64,000 nt of DNA from Pleomorphovibrio marinus (GTDB lineage Bacteria > Bacteroidota > Bacteroidia > Cytophagales > Cyclobacteriaceae). Below are positions 46,110-56,237 of this stretch, in pieces. A program made the position numbers and the translations under genes. The stretch covers positions 186,001 to 250,000 of the forward strand of contig NZ_QCXY01000011.1 of assembly GCF_003347495.1 (NCBI RefSeq). The letters run 5' to 3'. Position 1 is the stretch's first letter; every line of letters begins with the position of its first letter. A model generated the notes under the pieces. The model did no database searches, was not told where the DNA came from, and saw nothing but the letters and a program-made list of their open reading frames with translations.

Positions 46110-46358
46110 ATGGCTAGACAAACAATAACAGTAAACGAGCCGAACGACCGATGGATGAGGGAAAAGATCCAGGAAAACGAATATGCAAGTAAAAGTGAGT
46201 TGATCAATGACTTGATCCGTAGGCAAAGAGAACTGGAAGAAGAACGAATTTGGCAACGAAATGAGCTAATCAAAGGCGAGGAAAGCGGGATTTCTACAAA
46301 GACTATGGCGGAAATACTCGAAGAAGCTAAGAACCGTGGTAAACAAAAATTTCCTTAA
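46110..46358 (+). CDS. ParD-like antitoxin (ribbon-helix-helix)
   Basis: The 82-residue product is a ParD/CC2985-type antitoxin: ARQTITVNEPNDRWMREKIQE is the DNA-binding strand and helix, followed by KSELINDLIRRQRELEEERI. A ParE toxin normally follows immediately, but here the next frame is the broken higA copy, so it is an orphan. It could still autorepress and neutralise a ParE from elsewhere. Confidence 0.72.
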   Translation: MARQTITVNEPNDRWMREKIQENEYASKSELINDLIRRQRELEEERIWQRNELIKGEESGISTKTMAEILEEAKNRGKQKFP

Positions 46359-46361
46359 ACC

Positions 46362-46721
46362 ATGATCAAGTCAGAAAAAGAATATACTGCCATAATATAC
46401 AGAATTGAGGAATTACTTTCTGTTCCTGAAAATATAGAAAATCCAGAAGCCAAGGGGTACGTGGAGCTGAATTTGCTTTCCGATTTGGTGGCGGATTACG
46501 AGGAATTGCATCACCCTATCCAGCCTCCTACCCTCTCCTAAGCCATAAAACTTAGAATGCATGAACGTGGCTTAAGTCAAAAAGAACTTTCTCAATATTT
46601 GGGAGTGAGTAGTTCCAGAATTAGCGAATATCTTAATGGGAAAAGTGAACCTACACTAAAGGTTGCCCGCGAGATAAGCCGTAAACTTGACATTGAAGCA
46701 TCTATTGTATTGGGGGTTTAA
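46362..46721 (+). pseudogene. Second higA copy with an in-frame stop
   Basis: Same length as the intact higA and about 90% similar by eye, but codon 60 is TAA (46539-46541), where the intact gene has GAA. The HTH lies after the stop. Only three bases separate it from the ParD stop. One nonsense mutation suggests recent decay. Confidence 0.85.
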
Positions 46722-47005
46722 ATCTACAGGCTCTTGGATTTATGTTGCTTGATAAATATTATAAAAATGGCTAAAAAATGGTAGTTGATAATTGTTTAGT
46801 AATCCTTCCCGAACCGTTGGAATGGTACTAAAGTAGCAGCACATCATTCCCTATTTGGGCTTATCTTAGATTTTTTTATTTTAACGAGAAAAATACAAAC
46901 ACAATGGTGAATAACAGACAACTACACCTTTCCAAAGACCCCGCAACTGGAGAGGGGACACAGTTTCCCGGAAAATTTATCGGACATGCTTTCCAAAATT
47001 TAATA

Positions 47006-47798
47006 TGAAGTATACCAAGCTTACTTCGCTTGTTTTTCCTGTTGCTAAATTGTGGAGATTATGACAACTCGGATGCCCTAGTGTCTACCAATACAATAGA
47101 GATCCAGAAGGATTTTTTGTTTGGCGATTCGCCGGAATTACAGGTTGAAATTCTAGATACTATAAACCTTGAGGCTCCGGGAAATCCTCCTCTCACTGCA
47201 GTCCAGGATATGGTCTTCTCACAGCACTTTTTTCTTTTATTGGACAGAAAACAGGGACTTTAAAAATTTGACAACAGCGGTAGTTTTCACTGGACAATAG
47301 GTGAGAAGGGAGAAGGTCCGGAGGAATATATTATGCCCTATGCGATTCACTTGGATGAAAAAGAAAATATTGCGTTTGTGGCAGATTGGCAAAAAAGGAT
47401 AGTGATTTCCTTCGCATAGTAATACGGATACGATCTTTAGAAAAGAGAAGGATCACCTGGTTCCGAAACACCTGCTTCATTTCACTGGATTTGACAACAC
47501 ACATCAGTTGAGAATAGGCCAAATGGTAATGTCCGATAGCTATGTTTTTTTACGTGTTGTTTACGAAAACCGTTCCTATCTTGTGGTAATTGATTTGGAG
47601 AGCAACCGTCCCCTGGTTCATTTAAGGCAATTATTTGATCGGGTGTTGACGGAAGAAATCATTCCAAGGCCATTGAATGGGGATGTATATTACTACATTT
47701 TAAGGAATGAGGATGGGATTGAGGAAAAAAACCCCCTGATAGTGTTGTATCGTTTAATACCCCCCGAACCTAACAACAATAAAGTAAGTAGTAATTAA
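47006..47798 (+). pseudogene. 6-bladed propeller lipoprotein, frameshifted
   Basis: Pieces in different frames read FFLLLNCGDYDNSD (lipobox), EIQKDFLFGDSPELQVEILDT, KFDNSGSFHWTIGEKGEGPEEYIMPYAI and FADWQKR-like VFVADWQKRIV, then VLRVVYENRSYLVVIDL. Together they resemble a propeller lipoprotein with at least two frameshifts. The last fragment continues to 47798. Confidence 0.6.
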
Positions 47799-48269
47799 GC
47801 ACTATAAACTAGATGTAATCATTTCAATCAGCTATCGCGTCAAATCACAACAGGGGACTAAATTCCGCTAATGGGCCACCCGGCGACTCATAGATTACAT
47901 TGCAACTCTCTATACCAATTCCAAAATTTTTTCATTTAAAATCTTCCATTTTAGCCATTTTTAAGGCTTTCCAAAAAGTTGGGGTACTACCCCAGCTAAC
48001 TACCTCTGCCAAATTCTGACCATATTATGATTTGCTTTAAAAATTGCGGGAAGTCTGTATGGCACATTTGGTTCTTGCTATACCCTTGAGCACCACTGAT
48101 AGGTTTTTAAAGGTAGAACCATTGGGGATAAAATCATTACCAATCGATGATTGGAAACCCATAATATAGTGGCTGACTTCCAAAAAAATCCCTAGCGTGC
48201 CAGAAAGCATAGGCTAGGGATTAGTCACTTCACATCATGATTGAGAAAGTTAAGTTGAAACTTCCCTGA
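47799..48269. other. Spacer without recognised genes
   Basis: Between a pseudogene and the convergent DUF4249 gene; nothing coding or repeated was identified. Confidence 0.5.
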
Positions 48270-49112
48270 TTATTCCCCAATCACTATTTCTGCCCTGTGG
48301 TATGCACTGGCATTGAAGAACCCTACCACAGGAATGTCTGAAATCAAATTGGACGTTGGGTTGTAAGCGGGCGAATCGAAGATACTGTCCTGGGTCAGAG
48401 CCTGAATGTAGATGTCATATAAATAGGCATAGAAAGGATTACTGATGGATTGTTGGTAAACCACTAGTTCATCCCCTTTCTCAAATGGCTCATAACTCAG
48501 GTCCAAACCTTCAATCAAATTGCCATCGATCCTGTCGTCTTCCAGTACCATAATATGACGAGGGTCATGGGAAAATTCTCCATTCACCTGAACTTTCCAT
48601 CGGTAATTATTTCCTTTTCCCACGGGGTCATAGGTATCTATCATGAGGTAGTACCCCTCCTCAAAAATCAGACTTTCGGGCTTGAATTCATAGCGAGTTG
48701 CTGTGATTTCCGAAACCGCACTTAGCACCTCAGGTTTGCTTGAAATCCGCCGCTGGCTCAACTGGTCAAAATCCTTTAAATTTGGCAAGATAACTTCAAT
48801 CCAATAGCTGTGATCAACTTTACCAGTATATTGGAGAAGATATTCTCCCCCCTGTGTATAGCTATAAGTACCCACCCGCATGTCTTTTTCCATTAAATGA
48901 ATCTCGGCTCCTTCGATGAGTGTTGCTGATTGGTTTTGAAAGTAAGGTTGAGAAATGGACAACCGAATGGCTTGAAATTCATCAACATTGTTAATTTCCC
49001 CATCTACCACAACTATGGGCTCATAAGATTTCACATCCAATTCAATAGTGTCCAAGCATGAAAACATCAACAAGGAGGACAAAGCGATTACTGTGATTTT
49101 TAGGTGATTCAT
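48270..49112 (-). CDS. DUF4249-type lipoprotein partner of TonB receptor
   Basis: The 280-residue product has a lipoprotein signal (ALSSLLMFSC), then ELDVKSYEPIVVVDGEIN, the start of DUF4249 proteins, and a beta-rich body. It lies 5 bases downstream of a TonB-dependent receptor gene on the same strand. Such pairs are common in Bacteroidota, and the small protein is thought to sit at the outer face of the receptor. The substrate is unknown. Confidence 0.8.
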   Translation of the reverse strand: MNHLKITVIALSSLLMFSCLDTIELDVKSYEPIVVVDGEINNVDEFQAIRLSISQPYFQNQSATLIEGAEIHLMEKDMRVGTYSYTQGGEYLLQYTGKVDHSYWIEVILPNLKDFDQLSQRRISSKPEVLSAVSEITATRYEFKPESLIFEEGYYLMIDTYDPVGKGNNYRWKVQVNGEFSHDPRHIMVLEDDRIDGNLIEGLDLSYEPFEKGDELVVYQQSISNPFYAYLYDIYIQALTQDSIFDSPAYNPTSNLISDIPVVGFFNASAYHRAEIVIGE

Positions 49113-49117
49113 TAGGA

Positions 49118-51445
49118 TTAAAATTTAAAGTTATAAGTGACACTAGGCAGTACAGATCCCAAAACCGACAATCTTACGGCTTCCGTCTGTGTTGAATTTT
49201 CCTGCTGCCTGAAAAAGACAGAGTAGGCATTCCTTCTGGCGTAAACATTGTAAAGGCCAAAACTCCATGATCCCCTTTTTCCCTCTGGATTGAGGTTGGC
49301 TGCTATATCTAGTCGGTGATACACTGGAATTCTATGCGCATTTCTATCCCCCATCACAGGCAAGACCATTCCATCCCACTTATACTTTCCAACAGGTTGG
49401 GTAAAAGGTCGTCCGGATGCCAAGACAAAATTGGCGGAGAAATCCCACTTTTTGTTGAGCTGGTATAACCCGTATACACTTAAGTCATGCGGTTTGTCAA
49501 AATTGGCCCTGTACCATTGCCCCTGATTGATCCCGGCTATCTTTCGTTCTGATCTGGATAGGGTATAACTGATTCGTCCGGTGAACCTTCCTTCTTTTTT
49601 TTCTAGGGAGGCTTCTAGGCCATATGCCCTTCCTATTCCTTCCAATACTTCTGTTTCCAGGGTTTCATTGAATTCCAACCTGGCTCCATCTTTAAAGTCC
49701 ACTACCCTTCGGTAATCTTTATAATAACTTTCTACCACGAGCTCAACGTTATTATTAAATAGTCCCCGGACCAAGGCCACGGATACCTGATCCACCTGAG
49801 CAGGCCTTAGGTATGCATTGGATGGCTTCCAAACATCAATGGGAGAAGGGGAAGTTGTGTTGGATATCAGATGTACAAACTGGTTGGCCCGGTGAAAACT
49901 TGCCTTGAGGGCAGTCTCTCTGTTGGGGGTATAGCTCAAGTTGAATCTCGGTTCTATCCCATTGTAACTTGCCATGGTTTGATACCGTGAAAAACTCAGG
50001 GAGTCAACTATCGCCTCCCTCTCCTTTACCTCACCTTGGTAAAGATACTGCCTCCCACCAAGCCTTCTGAAGTCCACATACCTTACTCCTAGTTCTACTT
50101 TCCAGCGGTCATTGATTTTTTCGTTCCAGGAGACATAGGCACCGGATTCAATGGCGTACTCTTTGGCCATCTCAATAGCATTCACTGCAGATTCCTCGCC
50201 TGTGGGAACAATTGTTCCGGGAACGTAGTCTTGCATGTTGGTTTGAAAACCAAAGTCAATGGTTCTGTTGGGGTTCACAAAATAGGCAGCATCAGCCTTG
50301 AAATTCTGGTTCAGTATACTTGATTTCCAATCCCAGGAATCAGGACCGTGACTCCCCATGATATGGTAGAAATAGCTGCTGTTGGTGACGGTGATATTGG
50401 TGAATAATTTAGGGTTAAAGACATGGTTCCACCTCAACGTCATGGTATTGTTTCCCCAATTGCTACTGAACAGATCGCCCAATTTCATCACATCGTTTCC
50501 CGAATAATAGGAAAGGAAGACTCTGTCTTTATCGGAAAACTTGTGATTGATTTTGGCATTGAAGTCATAGAAGTAGAGGTTGTTGTTTTTCAGTTCCTCA
50601 TCACCTGAAAGCCTAGTGAACACATCCATATAAGATCGCCTACCTGCTACTAAAAATGATGTTTTGTCTTTGAGAATGGGACCCTCCACCGTAAGCCTAC
50701 TGCTCAACAGCCCAATGCCTCCCTTCACGTTTAATTTCTTAGAATTGCCTTCGAGTTGTCTTACGTCCAAGACTGAGGACAATCTGCCACCATACTGAGC
50801 CGGCAACCCACCTTTATAGATTTTGACGTCCTTGATCGCATCCGAATTGAACACGGAGAAAAACCCCATGACATGGGCAGCATTGAATACAGTAGCTTCA
50901 TCCAATAAAATCAGGTTTTCATCCGCACCACCTCCTCTTACATTGAAACCAGAAGTGCCCTCTCCCACCGTGGATATACCCGGAAGCAATTGGATATTCC
51001 TGATCAGGTCCACTTCTCCAAACAATTTGGGCATTTTCCTCATTTGCTCCATGGAAACCCGTTCTATGCCACTTCCGATTTCCAGGATTTTTTCATCGTT
51101 GGCAATGGCTGAAACTTCCACCGTCTCCAGGGCATAATCTGCCGGCATCAACTCTATGTTAAGATTAGTGGGTTTATCTGTGAGTACTTCTGACACATGG
51201 CTTTCATACCCCATATAGCTTACTTGCACACGGTGAATCCCCGGAGTGAGTTGTAAGGAGTAAAAACCATAAAGATTGGTGATGGCACCTTCTTGGCTAC
51301 CCAACACCAAGACGGTTGCTCCCAGAAGCTCCTCTCCAGAGGTACCGTCACGGACATATCCACTTAGGATTACTTTTTCCTGCTGAGCTATCAGTAGGTT
51401 GAGGTTCAGCAAGAACATTAATAAGGTAATTGTAGTCTTTTTCAC
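49118..51445 (-). CDS. TonB-dependent receptor with carboxypeptidase-like N-terminal domain
   Basis: The 775-residue outer-membrane protein has a signal peptide (LLMFLLNLNLLIAQQ) and an N-terminal CarboxypepD_reg-like domain (VILSGYVRDGTSGEELLGATVLV). The plug follows (GSGIERVSMEQMRKMPKLFGEVDLI and GFNVRGGGADENLILLDEATVFN), then a beta barrel ending SVTYNFKF. It imports a large or scarce substrate with energy from TonB. Its length is typical. It forms an operon with the DUF4249 gene. Confidence 0.9.
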   Translation of the reverse strand: MKKTTITLLMFLLNLNLLIAQQEKVILSGYVRDGTSGEELLGATVLVLGSQEGAITNLYGFYSLQLTPGIHRVQVSYMGYESHVSEVLTDKPTNLNIELMPADYALETVEVSAIANDEKILEIGSGIERVSMEQMRKMPKLFGEVDLIRNIQLLPGISTVGEGTSGFNVRGGGADENLILLDEATVFNAAHVMGFFSVFNSDAIKDVKIYKGGLPAQYGGRLSSVLDVRQLEGNSKKLNVKGGIGLLSSRLTVEGPILKDKTSFLVAGRRSYMDVFTRLSGDEELKNNNLYFYDFNAKINHKFSDKDRVFLSYYSGNDVMKLGDLFSSNWGNNTMTLRWNHVFNPKLFTNITVTNSSYFYHIMGSHGPDSWDWKSSILNQNFKADAAYFVNPNRTIDFGFQTNMQDYVPGTIVPTGEESAVNAIEMAKEYAIESGAYVSWNEKINDRWKVELGVRYVDFRRLGGRQYLYQGEVKEREAIVDSLSFSRYQTMASYNGIEPRFNLSYTPNRETALKASFHRANQFVHLISNTTSPSPIDVWKPSNAYLRPAQVDQVSVALVRGLFNNNVELVVESYYKDYRRVVDFKDGARLEFNETLETEVLEGIGRAYGLEASLEKKEGRFTGRISYTLSRSERKIAGINQGQWYRANFDKPHDLSVYGLYQLNKKWDFSANFVLASGRPFTQPVGKYKWDGMVLPVMGDRNAHRIPVYHRLDIAANLNPEGKRGSWSFGLYNVYARRNAYSVFFRQQENSTQTEAVRLSVLGSVLPSVTYNFKF

Positions 51446-52242
51446 TTTTGTCTGATTAAATTATTAGAATGGATTAGTGAGGATTCTGAAATTGTTTATT
51501 GAGCATTTCCAGAGATCGAGCTACAAAACTCTAGGAAAAACGGTGTGAAAAAGTCCTACTTAAGAAAGGCGAACCTATTTTAGGTCTTCGACAAACTGCT
51601 TTTGGGTAGAACATTGGGGGTAACGACGGGTCATTTCGGCTACTAGGCGCTGAATTCGAAGAAAATTGCAGGTTTAACAATCCAATAAAAAATCATTAAT
51701 CTTCACTTTAAGTAATTGAAAGACAACTGAAAAGTGATTGATCGGATAAAATAAAAGGGAACGACTTTACAAGGACGGTCTTCTCCAACAAGAAAGCTGA
51801 AATACCAAAGGGAGTGGGTTCGGTAGTTTATCTGTTTGAAGTAAAACTGACTGAGTTTAACCACCCCCTAACCCCGCACCTAAAACAGGAGTGGGGCAAG
51901 CTCTCAACAGATAAGCGTTTCATTCTACCATTGGAGTTAATAAGTCGGTAGTGAAGATGTTGGTTATTGCCCCTAAAAAAGGCAAAGGTGTAGAGGCTCA
52001 ACTATGTATAACCAACCAACGTTCGGAGGAATTAATTACACATGGTTATTTCCCCCTACTGTTTTAGGAGGGGGATAAAAGAGGGTGGTATAACAAGGTG
52101 GAGAAAACAGAATAAAAGTTGATTTCGAAATCATAAACAGTTTGGATATCACTACGAAATGGCAAAATGGAATACGGGTGCCAAAATAATAGCGTAGCGG
52201 CTCGGGAGGGGGATTTAGGGGGCTTATGGAAGCTTGGTCAAA
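51446..52242. other. Large intergenic region
   Basis: About 0.8 kb, no clear gene. It carries the promoter of the TonB receptor. The lines 51850-52100 contain scraps of AT-rich and GC-rich sequence and a short frame, but nothing recognisable. Confidence 0.45.
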
Positions 52243-53202
52243 TTACTTACAAGATTGGAATTCCCTGCCCAACCAATCTTTCATTTCTTCTCTGGTAGTT
52301 TCAGAGTAGTTCAGGTCAGTCCATGCACCTGTGTAGCAAAGGGGAGAGGTTTGAAAACTGTGGTTTTCTCCCTTAGCCACATAGATACTGAAATGATCAG
52401 GGTGCCCCGTTGGAAAAATACTATCTAGTTTCTGCAGACTCCATTCCGGGTTTACCAACCTGTCATTTTCAGCAAATAGCAATAATAGCGGCTTTTTGAT
52501 AGTCAACAGATATTTCGCTGGGTCAAATTTCCGGATTATTTTCAGTTGCTTCCATTCTTGCTGCATTGGAAACAATGAAATTACGGTAAGGTCTCTGTTT
52601 ACCCTGCGTTTGGCTTTTCTTAAAGCTTCTTCTGGTTCCATGCCTGCGTTACAGATAAAACTGCTTTGATAATCGTTGATCAATTGCGTTTTGACATCAA
52701 AGGTTGGCCCAGCCATGCTGACTCCTCCCGCAAAGTATTCAGGGTATTTAGCTAAACAAATTTGTACAATCCAACCGCCCTGGCTATGTCCAACTACGTA
52801 TATTTTCTCTTGGTTTACTTGAGGTACAGACCTTAAAAACTTTGCAGCATTTGCGGCATCTTTGGCCCGTAGTTCAAAATCCGTTTTGTACCACACACCT
52901 TCTGATTCTCCTACCCCTCGTTTATCAAAAAACAAAAATGCCACATCCTCACCTTCAAAAGGTCGCAGTAAAAAAAAATCCAGAAAACGCTTATAATCCG
53001 TCGAATAAGAGCTGTTTCCTCCCGAGCCTACCAAGAAGATGATGGCAGGCACCTTGCTGTTAACAGCTTCTGGAATAATCAAATTCCCTTTTAACAAGAC
53101 ATCATCGCTCTCGAATTCCACAGAAAGGGAATCCGTTGAAACAGCATGGCAAAATTTCATACCAATTGAAAAGAGGAGTAAAACAACGGCTAAATTTTTC
53201 AT
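52243..53202 (-). CDS. Secreted alpha/beta hydrolase
   Basis: The 319-residue product has a signal peptide (residues 1-20, MKNLAVVLLLFSIGMKFCHA). The fold is that of a dienelactone-hydrolase-like alpha/beta hydrolase: FLVGSGG, DKRGVGES, and the nucleophile elbow GHSQGG with S140. The acid (FAENDRLV region) and histidine (KGENHSF) follow. Substrate unknown, likely an ester or acyl group in the envelope. Stands alone. Confidence 0.85.
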   Translation of the reverse strand: MKNLAVVLLLFSIGMKFCHAVSTDSLSVEFESDDVLLKGNLIIPEAVNSKVPAIIFLVGSGGNSSYSTDYKRFLDFFLLRPFEGEDVAFLFFDKRGVGESEGVWYKTDFELRAKDAANAAKFLRSVPQVNQEKIYVVGHSQGGWIVQICLAKYPEYFAGGVSMAGPTFDVKTQLINDYQSSFICNAGMEPEEALRKAKRRVNRDLTVISLFPMQQEWKQLKIIRKFDPAKYLLTIKKPLLLLFAENDRLVNPEWSLQKLDSIFPTGHPDHFSIYVAKGENHSFQTSPLCYTGAWTDLNYSETTREEMKDWLGREFQSCK

Positions 53203-53575
53203 AGTAATGGCTACGTAGACATGAATTCAAATGGGTTCAGCTAACTATTTGTCCTATCAACTCCAAGACCTGCTGTTGAAATTCCTGGTCCAAGATTTCT
53301 AACCAGGATCTATTCAGGCGTAAGTTAAGAATGGGTAGCATCTCATCCCATAGCAAATTGAAATTCCCGCCTAGCGTCGGGAAGAATTCAAGAAATGAAG
53401 CTTTAAAAAGCCCCAAAACAATTAGAAAGTAATACTTGTACCTTACATTAATTGAAATAACTGGTTTGTGTTTAAACATGCCTCAAAAATAAGATGCCCC
53501 ATCTTGGAGAAGGTTCAGCTTTGGAAAGTGGACCCTATTGGTCAACGTTTTTTGGAAGAAAACAAGGAACTGTTA
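53203..53575. other. Spacer with one doubtful minus-strand frame
   Basis: An 80-codon minus-strand frame at 53237-53479 ends NRSWLEILDQEFQQQVLEL, a little like the N-terminus of uracil-DNA glycosylase, but there is no further domain. It is probably not a gene or is a tiny remnant. Confidence 0.3.
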
Positions 53576-54715
53576 TTAGACCAATTGGGATGACTCTTTT
53601 TTAAATTGGCTTGGCGTCATGCCCGCGTGTTTTTTGAAAGCAGTATTGAATGCCGTTTTTGACGTAAAGCCTGCTTCAAAGGCTATTCCCAACAAAGACA
53701 GGTGATTTAGCCTCCCATCTTGCATCAAGGCCTTGGATTCCTCTACCCTGTAGCTGTTAATTAGGTCAAAGAAATTCTTACCTAGACAAGTGTTAATGGC
53801 ATGGGAAACTATGTATGGCCTTTCATCTATGTTTTCAGATACGTCTTTTATACTAATATTTTCTTCTTTAAAAAACTTATTCTCTTCCATTAAAGCCACG
53901 ACCCTATCAGCTACCAATTGAATGTCCGTACTTGCTTTTTCTTTACTATCTGTCCCAACAGGATTTTCCGTTGTAAAAACCGCCGTGGGTTCAACGATTT
54001 TTTGCAATTGGTAAATTTGTGGTGTCAGTTTTCCCTTTACGGCAATAAAATACATAAACAGTGTAGAGACAAGTGTTTTCGTAACCCGGTGATAGGTACT
54101 TGTTTGGCCTGAATAACCGAAATAAACAAAGGCATAAACCAGGTCGATTAAGATCAGCAAAGCCATGAAAATGATAATTTGATAGACAAACGTTAGCCCG
54201 ATGTTGTTCAACGATGAAAAATTCCTCATCACCTTTTCCCGGTATTCCTGATAAGCGTTGACTACTAAAAAAAGGTAAAGGAAGGATACCAAGAAATACC
54301 ATGCCACTGTGAAAATCTCCAATTGAATTCCCTCTAAAAACATTGGGGATCCAGAGACCCGGTTATAGATGACCAGGTTGTCCAGAAAAATCACTACCAG
54401 ATGCCATCCTTGTTTTCTCCAGGCAATATGCTGGTAGAGGCTCTTTATGAAAAGGAGTAAGGCAATATTCGCAAAAAACCTAAACCCGTAAATGAGAAAT
54501 ATCAAATCCGAATGCACCGCCTCGGTAATCCGTGTAGCGATCAGCAAATGCGCAAAAAGTACCAAAAAGAGACTCAGGAGCCTGTTTGAAACCTTATAGC
54601 GCTCGGGATAGAACAATACAACGACAGCCAATATAAGCCCTTGAATAGCTCCAAGGTAACTGGAATACTCCGTGATGTTGTTCTCTAAAAAAAGCTGTAT
54701 GCTTTCGGAATTCAT
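53576..54715 (-). CDS. Membrane-bound AraC-family regulator
   Basis: The 379-residue product has seven or so N-terminal membrane helices (about 10-230) and a cytoplasmic AraC-type helix-turn-helix at the C-terminus: VSENIDERPYIVSHAINTCLGKNFFDLINSYRVEESKALM and IAFEAGFTSKTAFNTAFKKHAGMTPSQFK. It probably senses a signal in the membrane and controls genes nearby. Common in Bacteroidota. Its target is unknown. Confidence 0.87.
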   Translation of the reverse strand: MNSESIQLFLENNITEYSSYLGAIQGLILAVVVLFYPERYKVSNRLLSLFLVLFAHLLIATRITEAVHSDLIFLIYGFRFFANIALLLFIKSLYQHIAWRKQGWHLVVIFLDNLVIYNRVSGSPMFLEGIQLEIFTVAWYFLVSFLYLFLVVNAYQEYREKVMRNFSSLNNIGLTFVYQIIIFMALLILIDLVYAFVYFGYSGQTSTYHRVTKTLVSTLFMYFIAVKGKLTPQIYQLQKIVEPTAVFTTENPVGTDSKEKASTDIQLVADRVVALMEENKFFKEENISIKDVSENIDERPYIVSHAINTCLGKNFFDLINSYRVEESKALMQDGRLNHLSLLGIAFEAGFTSKTAFNTAFKKHAGMTPSQFKKESSQLV

Positions 54716-55124
54716 AGAAATGGGTTAAACACTTTAAGCTTGGTCCAAAATTACCGGACAAAGAGTCGCCTTTTAAAGACAAGATGGGCTACCCTTCAGA
54801 CTATTCCATTTATCAGAAGGCCCACCCTATCCTCCATAACAGCTATCTGACAGCAAAAGTAGTGTTATCCCTACTACTAAATCAGAGACAAGATACACAT
54901 TAAGCTACCAAAAATGGTGATCAGCTCGGAAAACTGTTCAGACTTAGCTGCCTACCTGCATTCCTGGAACAGCAGAACGGACCTTCGAAATAGTCATTGA
55001 TAATTAAAAAATTTTACATGTTGGCAATTTGCATACAAAAAGTAGCTTTGTATTCCTTCCCATTCTCTCTGGTTTGTAATTGATTTTGGATTAAGAAAAA
55101 AGATACACCAAAAGCATAAGCTCC
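54716..55124. other. Divergent intergenic region
   Basis: Promoter region for the AraC-type gene and for the membrane protein at 55125. No conserved operator or small gene noticed. Confidence 0.4.
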
Positions 55125-55655
55125 ATGAACTATTTTAATTTTAAAAGACGAAACCTGGTTTCAGGGCCTCACTTACTTGGGTCGCTTTTGTTAATCGCAG
55201 GTTTATTCGTTTTGATCAGCCCATTTTTTTATAGAAATGAGGATGCCTTGGAAAGGGTAATTTATGTTGGGCTGGGTGCAATGATCCTTGGCCTTGTCGT
55301 CGTGTCTACTTACGGTGGAACGCTTATTGATTTTTCCGAAAGCCGATTTAAAGAATACGTGTCTATTGGAGGTTACAAATCTGGTAAATGGACTGCATTA
55401 CCCGACGTCCTGTCCGTAAAGGTGATTTCCAGCAGCTATATTAGCACCAATACACCAAATGGAATCCATCCAACCTTTTCAGGAAAGGTTACCGACTACA
55501 AGACCCTCATCTATTCCGATGCACCCACTCCGGTACTTTCATTCGTTTATTCAAGCAGGGAAAGGGCAATTCAGGACGCCAAGCATTTGGCGTCCAATTT
55601 GAATGCTGAATTGTTGCTCAACTTGCCGAAACGCAAGAAAATGCGACAAAACTAA
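55125..55655 (+). CDS. Membrane protein with PH-like cytoplasmic domain
   Basis: The 176-residue product has two membrane helices (about 13-31 and 44-66), then a soluble domain with alternating beta strands ending in a helix (RAIQDAKHLASNLNAELLL), like bacterial PH-like proteins. No precise function. Confidence 0.6.
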   Translation: MNYFNFKRRNLVSGPHLLGSLLLIAGLFVLISPFFYRNEDALERVIYVGLGAMILGLVVVSTYGGTLIDFSESRFKEYVSIGGYKSGKWTALPDVLSVKVISSSYISTNTPNGIHPTFSGKVTDYKTLIYSDAPTPVLSFVYSSRERAIQDAKHLASNLNAELLLNLPKRKKMRQN

Positions 55656-55791
55656 ATAGAGACGTTCACTCCAAAACTGGTGGAATTGATCGGCTGTTAC
55701 ATTAAGTTTATCATTGATTGGCGAAAGATTTTTCGAGGTTTGAATACAACACGTAAAACAATCTTTCACGCCACGTTCGCAGCATTTTTAT

Positions 55792-56010
55792 TTGGCTTGG
55801 CGTTGCGACCGTTACGATAACCGTTGCGCCCGTTGCGAGAAAATGTTATCCCCCCCCGTCCGCCACGGTTTACCCGCTACACTCGCGACGTTTTTTTATT
55901 TGAGTTTGCGTTGCGACCGTTGCGATACCGTTGCGTCCGCTGCGAGAAAATGTTATCACGCCCCGTCTGCCACGGTTTACCCGCTACACTCGCGACGTTT
56001 TTTATTTGAG
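55792..56010 (+). repeat. GC-rich tandem repeat with GTTGCG words
   Basis: Two tandem units of about 106-113 bases (55792-55904 and 55905-56010) share GTTGCGACCGTTGCGAT, GAGAAAATGTTATC, CGCCACGGTTTACCC and GCTACACTCGCGACGTTTTT. A third, broken unit follows to about 56050. Several long frames through it are an artefact of the repeat; translation gives Arg/Cys-rich strings. A similar GTTGCG-rich piece occurs at 63535-63595. Confidence 0.75.
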
Positions 56011-56237
56011 TTTGCGTTGCGCCCGTTGCGAGCAGTTCTTTTTCACGCAATGGCTTACACGCCAGGCCCAAAACGTTTTTATTTAACTTTTCTATGCGTC
56101 AGGTCCTTTAACCTTTGCAACTGCTGCGGAAAACTTTTTATAGGATTAGGAATCGCTTTTGAGTAAATTAACATCGGTTTTTTCACTTTGAGAAGAATAG
56201 TTAGGAAAGGAAAAACTACAAATTAAATTGTGACTTA

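Noticed and set aside
53237-53479. 80-codon minus frame ending NRSWLEILDQEF
   Set aside because: Slight likeness to a uracil-DNA glycosylase N-terminus, but too short and without the catalytic domain; too weak to call.
55792-56166. 124-codon frame of Arg/Cys-rich repeats and an overlapping 61-codon frame
   Set aside because: Both arise from the GC-rich tandem repeat; no start context or protein-like pattern.
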